Of a DNA stretch of 34,824 nucleotides, positions 7,436 through 14,432 are shown piece after piece (the stretch's first letter is position 1; every line of letters begins with the position of its first letter). The stretch is taken from contig WHSN01000022.1 in NCBI GenBank assembly GCA_009380045.1, positions 1-34,824 of the forward strand, given 5' to 3'. The position numbers were made by a program, and so were the translations under genes. The notes below the pieces were generated by a model. It was not told the DNA's origin and ran no database searches. It saw only the letters and a list, made by a program, of their open reading frames with translations. The DNA is from Luteitalea sp. (GTDB taxonomy: Bacteria; Acidobacteriota; Vicinamibacteria; Vicinamibacterales; CAVVIG01).

Positions 7436-10180
7436 ATGGACACACTAGGGGCGGTCGAGCGAGCTTACGAGCGGGGACGTTATCTAGAGGCCCTGCACGC
7501 GGTGCAATCCATGCGCGTGTCGCATGCCGACAGCCTTCAAGCAGATATCTGGAGGGTTGACATCTTCGAGCGGGTCGGCATGTACGACGATAGTCGTCGC
7601 ATCGCAGACCGCATGCTTGCAACAACTCGACTTTCACCGAAGCAGCGGGCCATCTGTGAGTCGGCGCTCGGGAGAATTGCTGCGGATACAGGTCTGTCAA
7701 CCGACGCCGTAGTCCATTTTCAGAAGGCTCTATCAGCGTGTGAAAAGGCCAACGACAGCACGCTAGTCTGTTGGACCCAACTGCGATTGCTGGCCGTACT
7801 CGCCGAGAGCTCAGGCCAGCAAGCCGCCGCCATGGTTCTGTCGCAACTGCGACAGAATGCGATAAAACTCGGCGATCCCGTTGTGTCAGCCGCTTTGCAT
7901 GTATTCATGGCACAGATGGACGGGAAGCGCGGATTGGTGGAAAATGCAGTCCGACATAGTCTGCTGGCGCAACAGATCTTGGCTGGCGACGAAAACCAGT
8001 GGCTAGCTGGGATGGCTGAGACCACGCTCACCGCCGCCGCAATCATGTGCAGCGAGTACGACAAGGCCCTTTTTCATGGGACACATGCGGTGGAACTCGC
8101 GGAGACAAGCGGCGCCGCAGTACTCTATCGGTCCGCTCTAGGAAATCTCGGCAATGTGTACTACCAACTTGGAAATTTCACGAAAGCTATAGAGATTTTT
8201 GAACGTTCCCAGATGACTCGACCAGTATTAGGGCCGAGCAAGAATGGCGGTTGGGACTCTCTCGCCCAAGTTTGTCTGTTGCAAGATCGACTCGTGGATG
8301 CGGCCGACTACCTGCAGAAGATCGAAGTCCGAACGGAGGGCGATTGGCGCCTCTATCCAAATCGACACTCCATGTTGACGTTCGCCGCTCTGCGCTCCAG
8401 GCAAGGGCAACTCGGCGAAGCATTGGAGTGCTGCGACTTCGCATTGCAGCTCGCATCGGAAACGGGTGATCGATCGCTGCAGGTACTGACTTCGCTAACC
8501 AAGAGCGACATTCTTCAAAGGGCAGGACGCGTTCGCGAAGCTCACGAACTCCTGGGAGCGATTGCGCCTTTTCTCAGGGACATCTCTCCATATGCCTATG
8601 CTGACTACGAGCGCGCAGTCGGTAGTTGTCTAGTTCGCTCCGGATGCGTGACCGCTGGAACTAGACATCTCGACTGGGCGCGGGAACTCTACAAGAGGCT
8701 CCACAGCACCCCAGGCATATGGCAGGCGGATCGCGCGTTGGCCGAGATAACTCAACTTGATGTCTTGGAGCCGGCGATCCCGAGCAATCCTGCCGATCGG
8801 AGCAATCCTGCCGATCGCAATGCCTCAACTCAAGAGTGCGGTGCGGTGATGCAGCACCTTGCTGCTTTGATGCTCCATGCCGGGCGACCGGAGCTCCTGG
8901 CGACAGGGGTTGTGGCGATCCTTGGGAATGCAGGATGCGTCGCCGGCGCGATGGCGCGCGCTCGTTCAACAGACGGAACAGCTGAGATCCTTTCGTCCTT
9001 TGGATGCATCGAGGAGGGCTCCGAGAGCCGAACAATAGCCCTCGGGACGTCAGGCAGCCGATCAATCGAAGTGGTGCTCCAGCCGCTCACCGACGTCGAG
9101 TCACGCGTCACTCTCAACGCCTTGGGCACTCTGCTCGGCACCGTGCGCGAGCTCGAGGCGGCACGAGCGGAGCGTGAAGATCGTCTGACGCTGTGGCCGA
9201 CCAACGAACTGCCCAGCGACAGAGACGGTTCGGCGGTAACCGGCACGATGGCTGCGGTAATGGCAACCGTCCGGCGCGTCGCTCCTACCAACGTCCTGGT
9301 GCTGATTACCGGCGAGAGCGGCACGGGGAAAGAGGTGCTCGCCCGCTCGATCCACCGCGCGTCCCCACGCGCCGCGAAGCCGTTCGTGCCGTTCAACTGC
9401 GCCGCGATCCCGCGCGAGCTGCTGGAAAGCCAGTTGTTCGGCTACCGGCGCGGCGCCTTCACCGGCGCCGACCGCGACAGCCCAGGCGTGATTCGCGCCG
9501 CCAAAGACGGCACCCTGTTCCTCGACGAGATCGGCGAACTGGGCCTCGACCTCCAGCCCAAACTGCTCCGCTTCCTCGAGTCGAGCGAAATCAACCCGCT
9601 CGGGGAGGCGACACCCTCCCGGATCGACGTCCGCATCGTCGCCGCCACCAACGCGAACCTGGACGACCTGGTGCAACAGGGGCGGTTTCGCGAAGACCTG
9701 TTCTACCGCCTCAACGTGATCCGCCTGCCGATTCCACCGCTGCGCGAGCGCCGCGAGGAAATCCCGGCGCTCGCCCATCACTTCATCGCCCGCGCCGCGG
9801 CGGAGTTCGGCAAGGGCCGGATGCGGATCGCCGAAGAAGCGATGGAACACCTGCTGCTGTTTCGCTGGCCCGGCAACGTCCGCCAGCTGCAGAACGAAAT
9901 CCGGCGAATGGTCGCACTCGCCGACCCCGACTCGGTGCTGCGACCTTCGACGATCGCTCCGCACATCCTTCGCGCCACGCCGAAGGCGGCAGCGGCGCCG
10001 GATCCGGCGGCGATGGCGGTGTCGCTGCAAGACAAGCTGCCGCCGACGATCTCCAGAATCGAACGCGAGATGATCAAGCGAGCGCTGCTGGCGCACGACG
10101 GCAAGGTCGATGCGGCGGCGCGCGCCCTCGGAATCTCCCGCAAGGGTCTCTACCTGAAACGCCAGCGCCTCGGGCTCTGA
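7436..10180 (+). CDS. TPR-containing sigma-54 dependent transcriptional activator
   Basis: Cytoplasmic enhancer-binding activator of sigma-54 RNA polymerase, 914 aa from the first ATG. A TTG 19 codons upstream (7379) is a possible alternative, and neither start has a clear ribosome binding site. Roughly residues 5-440 are helical repeats of TPR type (for example YRSALGNLGNVYYQLGNFTK). Residues about 470-580 resemble a GAF-like sensor. The AAA+ domain has Walker A GESGTGKEV near residue 626, the sigma-54 contact loop GAFTGAD near 673, Walker B LFLDEIGEL near 694 and the arginine-finger region FREDLFYRLNVIRLP. The C-terminus is a Fis-type HTH (KVDAAARALGISRKGLYLKRQ). An 18-bp tandem duplication at about 8780-8815 encodes repeated SNPADR. 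The gene is a mosaic: up to about 9230 it is less GC-rich with different codon use, and the AAA/HTH part is strongly GC-rich. The S8 protease upstream is a plausible partner or target. Confidence 0.93.
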   Translation: MDTLGAVERAYERGRYLEALHAVQSMRVSHADSLQADIWRVDIFERVGMYDDSRRIADRMLATTRLSPKQRAICESALGRIAADTGLSTDAVVHFQKALSACEKANDSTLVCWTQLRLLAVLAESSGQQAAAMVLSQLRQNAIKLGDPVVSAALHVFMAQMDGKRGLVENAVRHSLLAQQILAGDENQWLAGMAETTLTAAAIMCSEYDKALFHGTHAVELAETSGAAVLYRSALGNLGNVYYQLGNFTKAIEIFERSQMTRPVLGPSKNGGWDSLAQVCLLQDRLVDAADYLQKIEVRTEGDWRLYPNRHSMLTFAALRSRQGQLGEALECCDFALQLASETGDRSLQVLTSLTKSDILQRAGRVREAHELLGAIAPFLRDISPYAYADYERAVGSCLVRSGCVTAGTRHLDWARELYKRLHSTPGIWQADRALAEITQLDVLEPAIPSNPADRSNPADRNASTQECGAVMQHLAALMLHAGRPELLATGVVAILGNAGCVAGAMARARSTDGTAEILSSFGCIEEGSESRTIALGTSGSRSIEVVLQPLTDVESRVTLNALGTLLGTVRELEAARAEREDRLTLWPTNELPSDRDGSAVTGTMAAVMATVRRVAPTNVLVLITGESGTGKEVLARSIHRASPRAAKPFVPFNCAAIPRELLESQLFGYRRGAFTGADRDSPGVIRAAKDGTLFLDEIGELGLDLQPKLLRFLESSEINPLGEATPSRIDVRIVAATNANLDDLVQQGRFREDLFYRLNVIRLPIPPLRERREEIPALAHHFIARAAAEFGKGRMRIAEEAMEHLLLFRWPGNVRQLQNEIRRMVALADPDSVLRPSTIAPHILRATPKAAAAPDPAAMAVSLQDKLPPTISRIEREMIKRALLAHDGKVDAAARALGISRKGLYLKRQRLGL

Positions 10181-10342
10181 GCGAAGCGCGCCACGGGACC
10201 GGCTAGACCTGGGCCCCGCTCCGGGTTCTCTACGGGCGCATTGGCACCTGCCGGCGCTCCAGCGCTGTCTCGTTCAGAACTCGTCCCGATCCTCCTGGAC
10301 GCATCGGTCGTGAGTCTTATTCGCCGTCCAGAAACACCGGTG

Positions 10343-10624
10343 CTACGTACCCCCACCCTCTCCAAACTCCTCCTCGGTTCGCGCGGCGTACGGGAGATCC
10401 CGGTCGAGCGACTCGCGGTAACGCAGGCAGCCGCGGAGAAACTGCGGCCAGTCCGGAACGCTCGGGAGCGGATCGGTCTTCTCCGGCAGCAGCGCCCAGA
10501 GCTGGGGGTGATGCCAACACAGCTCCTGTCCTGAGCTGTCCCGATGCGCCCGGATACCAGCCCGCAGGCGCTTGACCTCGGCGACCAGCGCCACCCGATC
10601 GAGCTGCTCGAGATCGTCATCCAT
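10343..10624 (-). CDS. Small conserved hypothetical protein (CWHHPQLWALLPE motif)
   Basis: 93 aa, no recognised domain name. The sequence has family-like segments RLRAGIRAHRDSSG, ELCWHHPQLWALLPEKTDP and WPQFLRGCLRYRESLD, which I recall as conserved in small bacterial proteins of unknown function. The N-terminal LEQLDRVALVAEVKRL is predicted helical. The single Cys-Trp-His-His cluster could bind a metal, but that is inference. No signal peptide or membrane segment is visible, so it is probably cytoplasmic. AGGGGA a few bases before the ATG serves as the ribosome binding site. It is divergent from the zinc-ribbon gene at 10776. Confidence 0.7.
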   Translation of the reverse strand: MDDDLEQLDRVALVAEVKRLRAGIRAHRDSSGQELCWHHPQLWALLPEKTDPLPSVPDWPQFLRGCLRYRESLDRDLPYAARTEEEFGEGGGT

Positions 10625-10775
10625 TCCCCTGTCCTCCCGTCACGTCGAGACCATACGCCGCTCCAGGTCCCCCGCCGCGCTCTCGCTGTGCGAAGGGATC
10701 GCATGTCGGCGCTCCTTACATATACTGTGGGGTCCATCTCGTCCCGCACGCACCTGAACCCGGAGGTTTTTCGCC

Positions 10776-10958
10776 ATGATCGAGAACACCTGCCCAAACT
10801 GCGAAAACAACATCGCCGACCTCGTGATTTCTGTGGCGGCCGACAGACAAGGAGGCAGAGACGACGAGCGCCAGACACGCCTGTGCCCGCACTGCGGCAT
10901 CGAGCTGGCGATCGCCGTGACCGTCCACGCCACGATATCCCGCGCCGACCTTGCCTAG
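10776..10958 (+). CDS. Small zinc-ribbon-like protein with two CPxC knuckles
   Basis: 60 aa. An N-terminal CPNCENN and a C-terminal CPHCGIEL, about 30 residues apart, give the four cysteines of a zinc ribbon. No other domain is present. GGAGG at 10763-10767, eight bases before the ATG, is a strong ribosome binding site and supports translation despite the small size. Function unknown; such short ribbons often bind nucleic acid or protein partners. It lies just upstream of the split HTH gene but on the opposite strand. Confidence 0.65.
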   Translation: MIENTCPNCENNIADLVISVAADRQGGRDDERQTRLCPHCGIELAIAVTVHATISRADLA

Positions 10959-11189
10959 TCCCCTGGAAACGTGTTCCGTCACCTAAATCCCGGGCGGGGC
11001 ATCCCGCGCTCCGGGCCTTGCACGAGTCTCGCTTACGGGACACCAGCATGTCGTCGTGAGTCCGGCTGCACTGCGAGGGCCTCGGTTGCCGGCCGGTGGG
11101 CACCGAGCGCCCGAGCGACCGGACGTCGCTGCGTCGGTCACGGAATCGCCGGGGCGCTGGCGCACACCGGCAGTGCCCCGTCATCGCCC

Positions 11190-11305
11190 TTACCCTGCTT
11201 CGCCCACCACCGCCAACAGCGCCTCGATGGACGACAGCAGCACGCGCTGCGAGCCACATCTGGTGCGGATGGTGCGGAGGCGCCCTTCACGAATCCGGTA
11301 GTACA
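11190..11305 (-). pseudogene. C-terminal fragment of an HTH (excisionase-like) protein split by the mobile element
   Basis: On the minus strand the frame reads YYRIREGRLRTIRTRCGSQR followed by VLLSSIEALLAVVGEAG and TAA at 11190-11192. It has no start of its own. The matching N-terminal half, ending in SRRTVYYR, lies 4.28 kb away at 15584-15730 on the same strand. Joining the halves through a single copy of the 11-bp duplication restores a continuous winged-HTH domain: LLIEDAARLLGVSRRTVYYR plus IREGRL. This is direct evidence that the DNA between them was inserted. The 231 bp between 10959 and 11189 show no gene. Confidence 0.85.
11295..11305. repeat. Left 11-bp target-site duplication CCGGTAGTACA
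   Basis: CCGGTAGTACA here and at 15584-15594 are identical, in the same orientation, and neighbouring bases differ on both sides, so the duplication is exactly 11 bp. It encodes the YYR residues of the interrupted HTH gene and appears in both gene halves. Confidence 0.85.
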
Positions 11306-11307
11306 GG

Positions 11308-11359
11308 CTTTGCCCAGTAAAGGCACCATGCCCAAATAATCAGGAGTCTGCCCAATAAT
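11308..11359. repeat. Left terminal repeat and three subterminal TGCCCA-type motifs
   Basis: The terminal CTTTGCCCAG (11308-11317) overlaps TGCCCAGTAA (11311). Further copies are TGCCCAAATAAT (11329-11340) and TGCCCAATAAT (11349-11359). Their starts are 18 and 20 bp apart, about two helical turns, as expected for multiple transposase or accessory-protein binding sites. The right end has matching copies. Confidence 0.55.
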
Positions 11360-11399
11360 GGCCGTCGGCTCGGCTCAACCGTGCGAGGGAGTTAGCCGT

Positions 11400-11804
11400 T
11401 CAGGCACCCCCATCTTGCCGTTTCCCTGAGCCTCGTTTGGTGACGGTGCTGCCTTCGAGCTCTTGGATCATGCTCATCGTGTCACTCTCCACGGTAAGGA
11501 TCACAATCGCTTGGATGGGCTTGCCGTTCTCGAACCGCGTGGCGGATAGCACGAGACTCTTGCCCATCTTTGCGATGTCACTAAAGGCAATCGGTGGGAA
11601 CTGCTGGGCCTGAACGGTCGCGGCCACGCGTCCCCTGGTGTCCGTAATGCGTAGGGTTTCCAGCGCCCCTTTTGGCTCCGTCATGTTGATGACCCACGTT
11701 CCCAAGAAGGCACGCACCTCTGATGAGGCGACCGTAGCTCCTTGACCGCGAAGGGTAGAACCAGCCAACAGTTACGCCGCCGCGACGATCATGCACTTTT
11801 TCAC
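11400..11804 (-). pseudogene. Secreted small protein with an in-frame stop in its signal peptide
   Basis: The downstream part (11400-11768) is a well-formed frame with FLGTWVINMTEP, TLRITDTRGRVAATVQA, AFSDIAKMGKSLVLSATRF and VILTVESDTMSMIQELEG. This pattern recalls a small beta-rich secreted family; no function is known to me. Upstream in the same frame an AAGGAGG ribosome binding site precedes a GTG at 11802-11804 and VKKCMIVAAA. A TAA stop (11772-11774) comes next, then LLAGSTLRGQGATVASSE. Read through the stop, this is a textbook signal peptide with an alanine-rich core and a cleavage site after ATVA. A single nonsense change therefore separates the export signal from the mature domain. 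It could be a true null, a sequencing error, or be re-initiated at the TTG (11768) as a cytoplasmic product. Confidence 0.65.
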
Positions 11805-12148
11805 CGAAGCCTCCTTGGGCTGATCGCTCATCGCATCCCTGTGCCCTTCCTCTTAGACACCGCTCACCTTGCGATCACGCTTGCACAGAACCACACATTT
11901 CTGCCGCCGCCGAAGATATATGGCAGAGCTATTGCACGTACTCTTGACTGAACCGGCAATCTGCTGGTTCTGACTCCACAACATTAAGGTTCGCGCTGAG
12001 GACGTACCGTCCTGAGTGCATTCGTCTGTCATCTACACAGGTCGGTGTGACGGTGTGATAGCGGAGGCGGGCGCTGGGATGTACAGCCGATGGAGAACTG
12101 GATTGGATTCGGCGGCTCGATCAGACGGTTAAAATTAATAGTGTGGTG
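11805..12148. other. Intergenic region inside the mobile element
   Basis: About 340 bp between divergently oriented genes, without a supported gene. It contains a near-perfect 21-bp inverted repeat at 11950-11970 (GAACCGGCA / TGCTGGTTC, one mismatch, ATC centre) that could be an operator or part of a terminator. Local A+T content is higher than in the host DNA. Confidence 0.4.
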
Positions 12149-12177
12149 TTGACTCACACCCAATACGAGCGTATTAT
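12149..12177 (+). promoter_or_regulatory. Sigma-70 promoter with two overlapping palindromes
   Basis: TTGACT (12149-12154), a 17-bp spacer and TATTAT (12172-12177) form a near-consensus promoter. The predicted transcription start, near 12184, falls just before the ribosome binding site of the 12197 gene. AATACG-AG-CGTATT (12162-12175) is a perfect inverted repeat overlapping the -10 box. GGTGT-TGACTC-ACACC (12145-12160) overlaps the -35 box. Both look like repressor sites. The winged-helix product of the downstream gene is a plausible autoregulator (inference). Confidence 0.65.
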
Positions 12178-12196
12178 TCTTACCGAAAGGACTACG

Positions 12197-12643
12197 ATGT
12201 TAGATTTCATAGCCCAGCTTGAGCAGCGTGTGCAGAACACCAAGTTGGAGTTGGGGGCGGCGGAAAAGCGAAGCGCCGAAGTGTCGGCGGAGGTGGAACG
12301 GCTCACGTCTGCCGTCACCGCTTACGAATCTGCGCTCGCGGCTGAGAAGCGGATGCGGGGACTACCCGCAGATACAGAGCAGCCGGAGGTGGCGCCGGAA
12401 CCGGAGGCGACGGATCTCCTAGGGCACCGCAAGCCAACTAACGGCATCAACAAAACCGCCTTCGTGCATGACCTTCTGATAAAGGCCGGGAGGGCTGGCC
12501 TGACTGGAGACGACGTTTACCGTGCATTGGAGAAGGCCAGCTTACGTGTCCATCGAAATTACGTGTACAACATCATGGGCCGGCTGAAGCTCACCGGCGC
12601 CGCTGAGCAACGTGATGGCCGGTACTACGTTAAGGGGGGATGA
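12197..12643 (+). CDS. Coiled-coil plus winged-helix DNA-binding-like protein of the mobile element
   Basis: 148 aa from the ATG preceded by AAAGGA five bases upstream; an upstream GTG at 12143 lies before the promoter boxes and is rejected. Residues 1-57 are a charged heptad-rich coiled coil (LEQRVQNTKLELGAAEKRSA and following). A proline/glutamate linker follows. The C-terminal part (from about 82) resembles a winged helix: NKTAFVHDLLIKAGRAGLTG, DDVYRALEKASLRVHRNYVY, NIMGRLKLTGAAEQRDGRYY. I do not recognise a named family. A coiled coil attached to a DNA-binding domain would suit a dimeric adaptor that could work with the ParA ATPase encoded 2 kb away, but that is inference. It has its own promoter and is followed by a strong terminator. 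Confidence 0.72.
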   Translation: MLDFIAQLEQRVQNTKLELGAAEKRSAEVSAEVERLTSAVTAYESALAAEKRMRGLPADTEQPEVAPEPEATDLLGHRKPTNGINKTAFVHDLLIKAGRAGLTGDDVYRALEKASLRVHRNYVYNIMGRLKLTGAAEQRDGRYYVKGG

Positions 12644-12680
12644 GCGAGGCCGAACGCAGCATTGACCTCGTAAAAAGAAA

Positions 12681-12705
12681 AAGGAGGCGTTGATAGCGCC
12701 TCCTT
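12681..12705 (+). terminator. Rho-independent-type hairpin after the winged-helix gene
   Basis: AAGGAGGCG and CGCCTCCTT form a perfect 9-bp stem around TTGATAG, 37 bp after the stop codon. The A-rich tract upstream (taaaaagaaaa) reads as a U-tract on the opposite strand, so termination could be bidirectional. The U-tract on the plus side is short. Confidence 0.65.
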
Positions 12706-12765
12706 CTCCCGGTCTTACCGCCCGGTCGGAGCTTGTGGCTCACGTCGAACAGGGACCCTGAAACT

Positions 12766-12781
12766 CCGTACAAGTGTACGG
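12766..12781. repeat. 16-bp palindrome CCGTACAAGTGTACGG
   Basis: Two perfect 7-bp arms around AG in an otherwise gene-free 190-bp stretch of the mobile element. Candidate operator, resolution or partition (parS-like) site. No second copy was noticed in the window. Confidence 0.45.
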
Positions 12782-12839
12782 CCTTCCTGACGACGAATCA
12801 ACCAGCAAGTTGCAAGGGGCGGCTCAAAAAAGGAGCCGC

Positions 12840-12950
12840 ATGAAGACTAAGAAACAGTCGAAACAGCAGGGGTGTCGATACCCCACCAACAAGCAGGCAT
12901 GGTGTCGCTACGTCCATGCCCCTACCCCCGCAAAGCGCCAGCGGCCCTAA
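12840..12950 (+). CDS. Possible 36-aa basic peptide (MKTKKQSKQQ start)
   Basis: Short frame with an AAGGAG ribosome binding site four to five bases before the ATG. The product is very basic, with two Cys-Arg-Tyr segments (GCRYPTNKQAWCRYVHAP), and has no known family. The start sits directly after a hairpin: GCGGCTC (12819-12825) pairs with GAGCCGC (12833-12839), and the second arm lies over the ribosome binding site, so translation could be masked. Its 3' end overlaps the opposite-strand ribbon-helix-helix gene by 29 bp. Coding status is doubtful without expression or conservation data. Confidence 0.3.
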   Translation: MKTKKQSKQQGCRYPTNKQAWCRYVHAPTPAKRQRP

Positions 12951-13098
12951 GCGCCAGCTGACGCAACCAAGCAGACAGTTCTAGGCCTGCTTCTTCTGCT
13001 GCTGTGGTGAGGATGCGTTTCTGCTCGACCGTAACACGCATTCTCACCACGGCATCTTTGAGCGGTTTAGCTGATCCGTCGCTGGGCCGCTTCCCCAC
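12922..13098 (-). CDS. Ribbon-helix-helix (CopG/MobC-like) small DNA-binding protein
   Basis: 58 aa from a GTG. The core VRMRVTVEQKRILTTAAEEA followed by GLELSAWLRQLALRAAGA has the beta-strand/helix/helix pattern of ribbon-helix-helix repressors and mobilisation accessory proteins. A longer reading from 13209 would start inside the divergent transposase promoter and is unlikely. The GTG lies seven bases after a TACATT -10 box, so the mRNA is predicted to be leaderless. It is transcribed divergently from the transposase, and the shared 86-bp region carries paired GTAGC repeats, so control of both promoters by this protein is a natural guess. Confidence 0.65.
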   Translation of the reverse strand: MGKRPSDGSAKPLKDAVVRMRVTVEQKRILTTAAEEAGLELSAWLRQLALRAAGALRG

Positions 13099-13184
13099 GA
13101 AGCCTAATGTAGCGCATTCGTAGCCACATTGCAACCACGAAATGCTTGTTGACTCTGTAGCCCTTTTGTAGCTACAATGTGGCC
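13099..13184. promoter_or_regulatory. Divergent leaderless promoter pair with GTAGC-N6-GTAGC repeats
   Basis: Plus strand: TTGACT (13149-13154), 18 bp, TACAAT (13173-13178), with the transposase ATG at 13185 where transcription should start. Minus strand: TTGCAA, 17 bp, TACATT, with the GTG of the ribbon-helix-helix gene seven bases on. GTAGC occurs four times (13109, 13120, 13157, 13168), as two pairs with starts exactly 11 bp apart. Each pair lies in the core-promoter region of one of the two promoters. CAATGTGGC also occurs in inverted orientation near each start. This fits a symmetric operator bound on one face of the helix. Confidence 0.62.
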
Positions 13185-14402
13185 ATGTTGAATGAAGCTC
13201 TGACGCCACGGGAACAGCGCGGATTGCTGCTGGCCGCCACCGCTCGCATCACGCAGCGCAAGTGGAAGTTCGACGTGCCGTCTGCGACCAACAGTGGCCA
13301 AACGTATCTGGTCGTTCACGTCGCCGGGCAGTTCCTGTGCTCCTGCCCGGATTACGAGCTTCGCAACGAGCCGTGCAAGCACTGCTACGCTGTGCAATAT
13401 TTCCTGAAGCGGGAAACCGCGCCAGACGGCACCGTCACGGAGACGCGCAGCGTCCGCGTCACGTACCCGCAGCAGTGGGCGGCCTACAACCGCGCACAGG
13501 TCACGGAAAAGGACGCGTTCTGCACGCTGCTCCGCGATCTGGTCGCTGACGTGCCGTCGCCTGAACAGAAGCGCGGTCGCCCCGCGCTCCCGCTGTCGGA
13601 CATGCTGTTCTCGGCCGCGTACAAGGTCTACAGCACGGTCAGCGGACGCCGCTTCATGACTGACCTGCGGGACGCCACCGCGAAGGGGCTGATTGATCGC
13701 ACGCCGCACTACAACTCCATCTTTAACGTGCTGGACAACGAAGCAACCACGCCGATTCTCAAGAGCCTGATTACGCGGAGCGCGCTGCCGCTCAAGGCGC
13801 TGGAAACCGACTTCGCCGTGGACTCGACGGGCTTCGGGACGCAGAACTTCTACCGCCACTACAGCGCGAAATACGGCCGGGACCAAGTGCGTCGCGCGTT
13901 CGTCCAGCTTCACGCGATGGTCGGCTGCCGCACAAACGTCGTGACCGCCGCTGAAGCGACGGTCGGCCCGTCTGGAGACGCGACCACGATGCCCGTACTG
14001 GTGGCGGAAACCACGCCGCATTTCAACGTCGAGCAAGTCGCGCCCGATAAAGCCTACGGGAGCCTAACGAACCTGGAACTGCTGGACGGGCAAGGGATCA
14101 AGGCCATGATTCCGTTCAAGAAGAACTCAACAGCCGCGAGCAAGAACGTCGGACGATCCGAAGTCTGGGCGCGGCTGTTCCATTTCTTCAGCCTGCACCG
14201 CGACGAATTCCTGGCCTCGTATCACACCCGCAGCAACGTCGAATCGACGTTCTCGGCCATCAAGCGGAAGTTCAGCGATCAGGTTCGCAGTAGGACGCCC
14301 ACGGCGCAGATTAACGAGACCCTGCTCAAGGTGCTGTGCCACAACATCGTGTGCGTGGTTCACGAGATGAACGAATCGGGCGCCATCGCAGCCTCCCCCT
14401 AA
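13185..14402 (+). CDS. DDE transposase with N-terminal SWIM zinc finger
   Basis: 405 aa. The N-terminal part carries a SWIM zinc finger, C-x-C-x9-C-x-H (Cys52, Cys54, Cys64, His66; CSCPDYELRNEPCKH). The catalytic core is IS5/IS1182-like: Asp213 in FAVDSTGFG, Asp288 in VAPDKAYGS and Glu353 in YHTRSNVESTFSAIKRKF. The tail, with INETLLKVLCHNIVCVVHEM, is typical of this group. All three acidic residues are present, so it should be active. Start chosen at ATG 13185; a GTG two codons earlier is possible. No ribosome binding site exists, consistent with a leaderless transcript. I see no short inverted repeats closely flanking it, so it is probably the transposase of the whole 4.28-kb element rather than of a nested IS. 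SWIM fingers usually bind DNA or protein and may help recognise the ends. Confidence 0.88.
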   Translation: MLNEALTPREQRGLLLAATARITQRKWKFDVPSATNSGQTYLVVHVAGQFLCSCPDYELRNEPCKHCYAVQYFLKRETAPDGTVTETRSVRVTYPQQWAAYNRAQVTEKDAFCTLLRDLVADVPSPEQKRGRPALPLSDMLFSAAYKVYSTVSGRRFMTDLRDATAKGLIDRTPHYNSIFNVLDNEATTPILKSLITRSALPLKALETDFAVDSTGFGTQNFYRHYSAKYGRDQVRRAFVQLHAMVGCRTNVVTAAEATVGPSGDATTMPVLVAETTPHFNVEQVAPDKAYGSLTNLELLDGQGIKAMIPFKKNSTAASKNVGRSEVWARLFHFFSLHRDEFLASYHTRSNVESTFSAIKRKFSDQVRSRTPTAQINETLLKVLCHNIVCVVHEMNESGAIAASP

Positions 14403-14432
14403 CGGCGACACCCGCTCACGGCGAATGAGGGC

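Noticed and set aside
10150-11259. 369-aa minus-strand frame across several small features
   Set aside because: Arginine/serine-rich low-complexity translation; it conflicts with the recognised small genes and the HTH fragment.
13104-14036. 310-aa minus-strand frame opposite the SWIM transposase
   Set aside because: Shadow; the plus strand has a complete DDE and SWIM signature and a good promoter.
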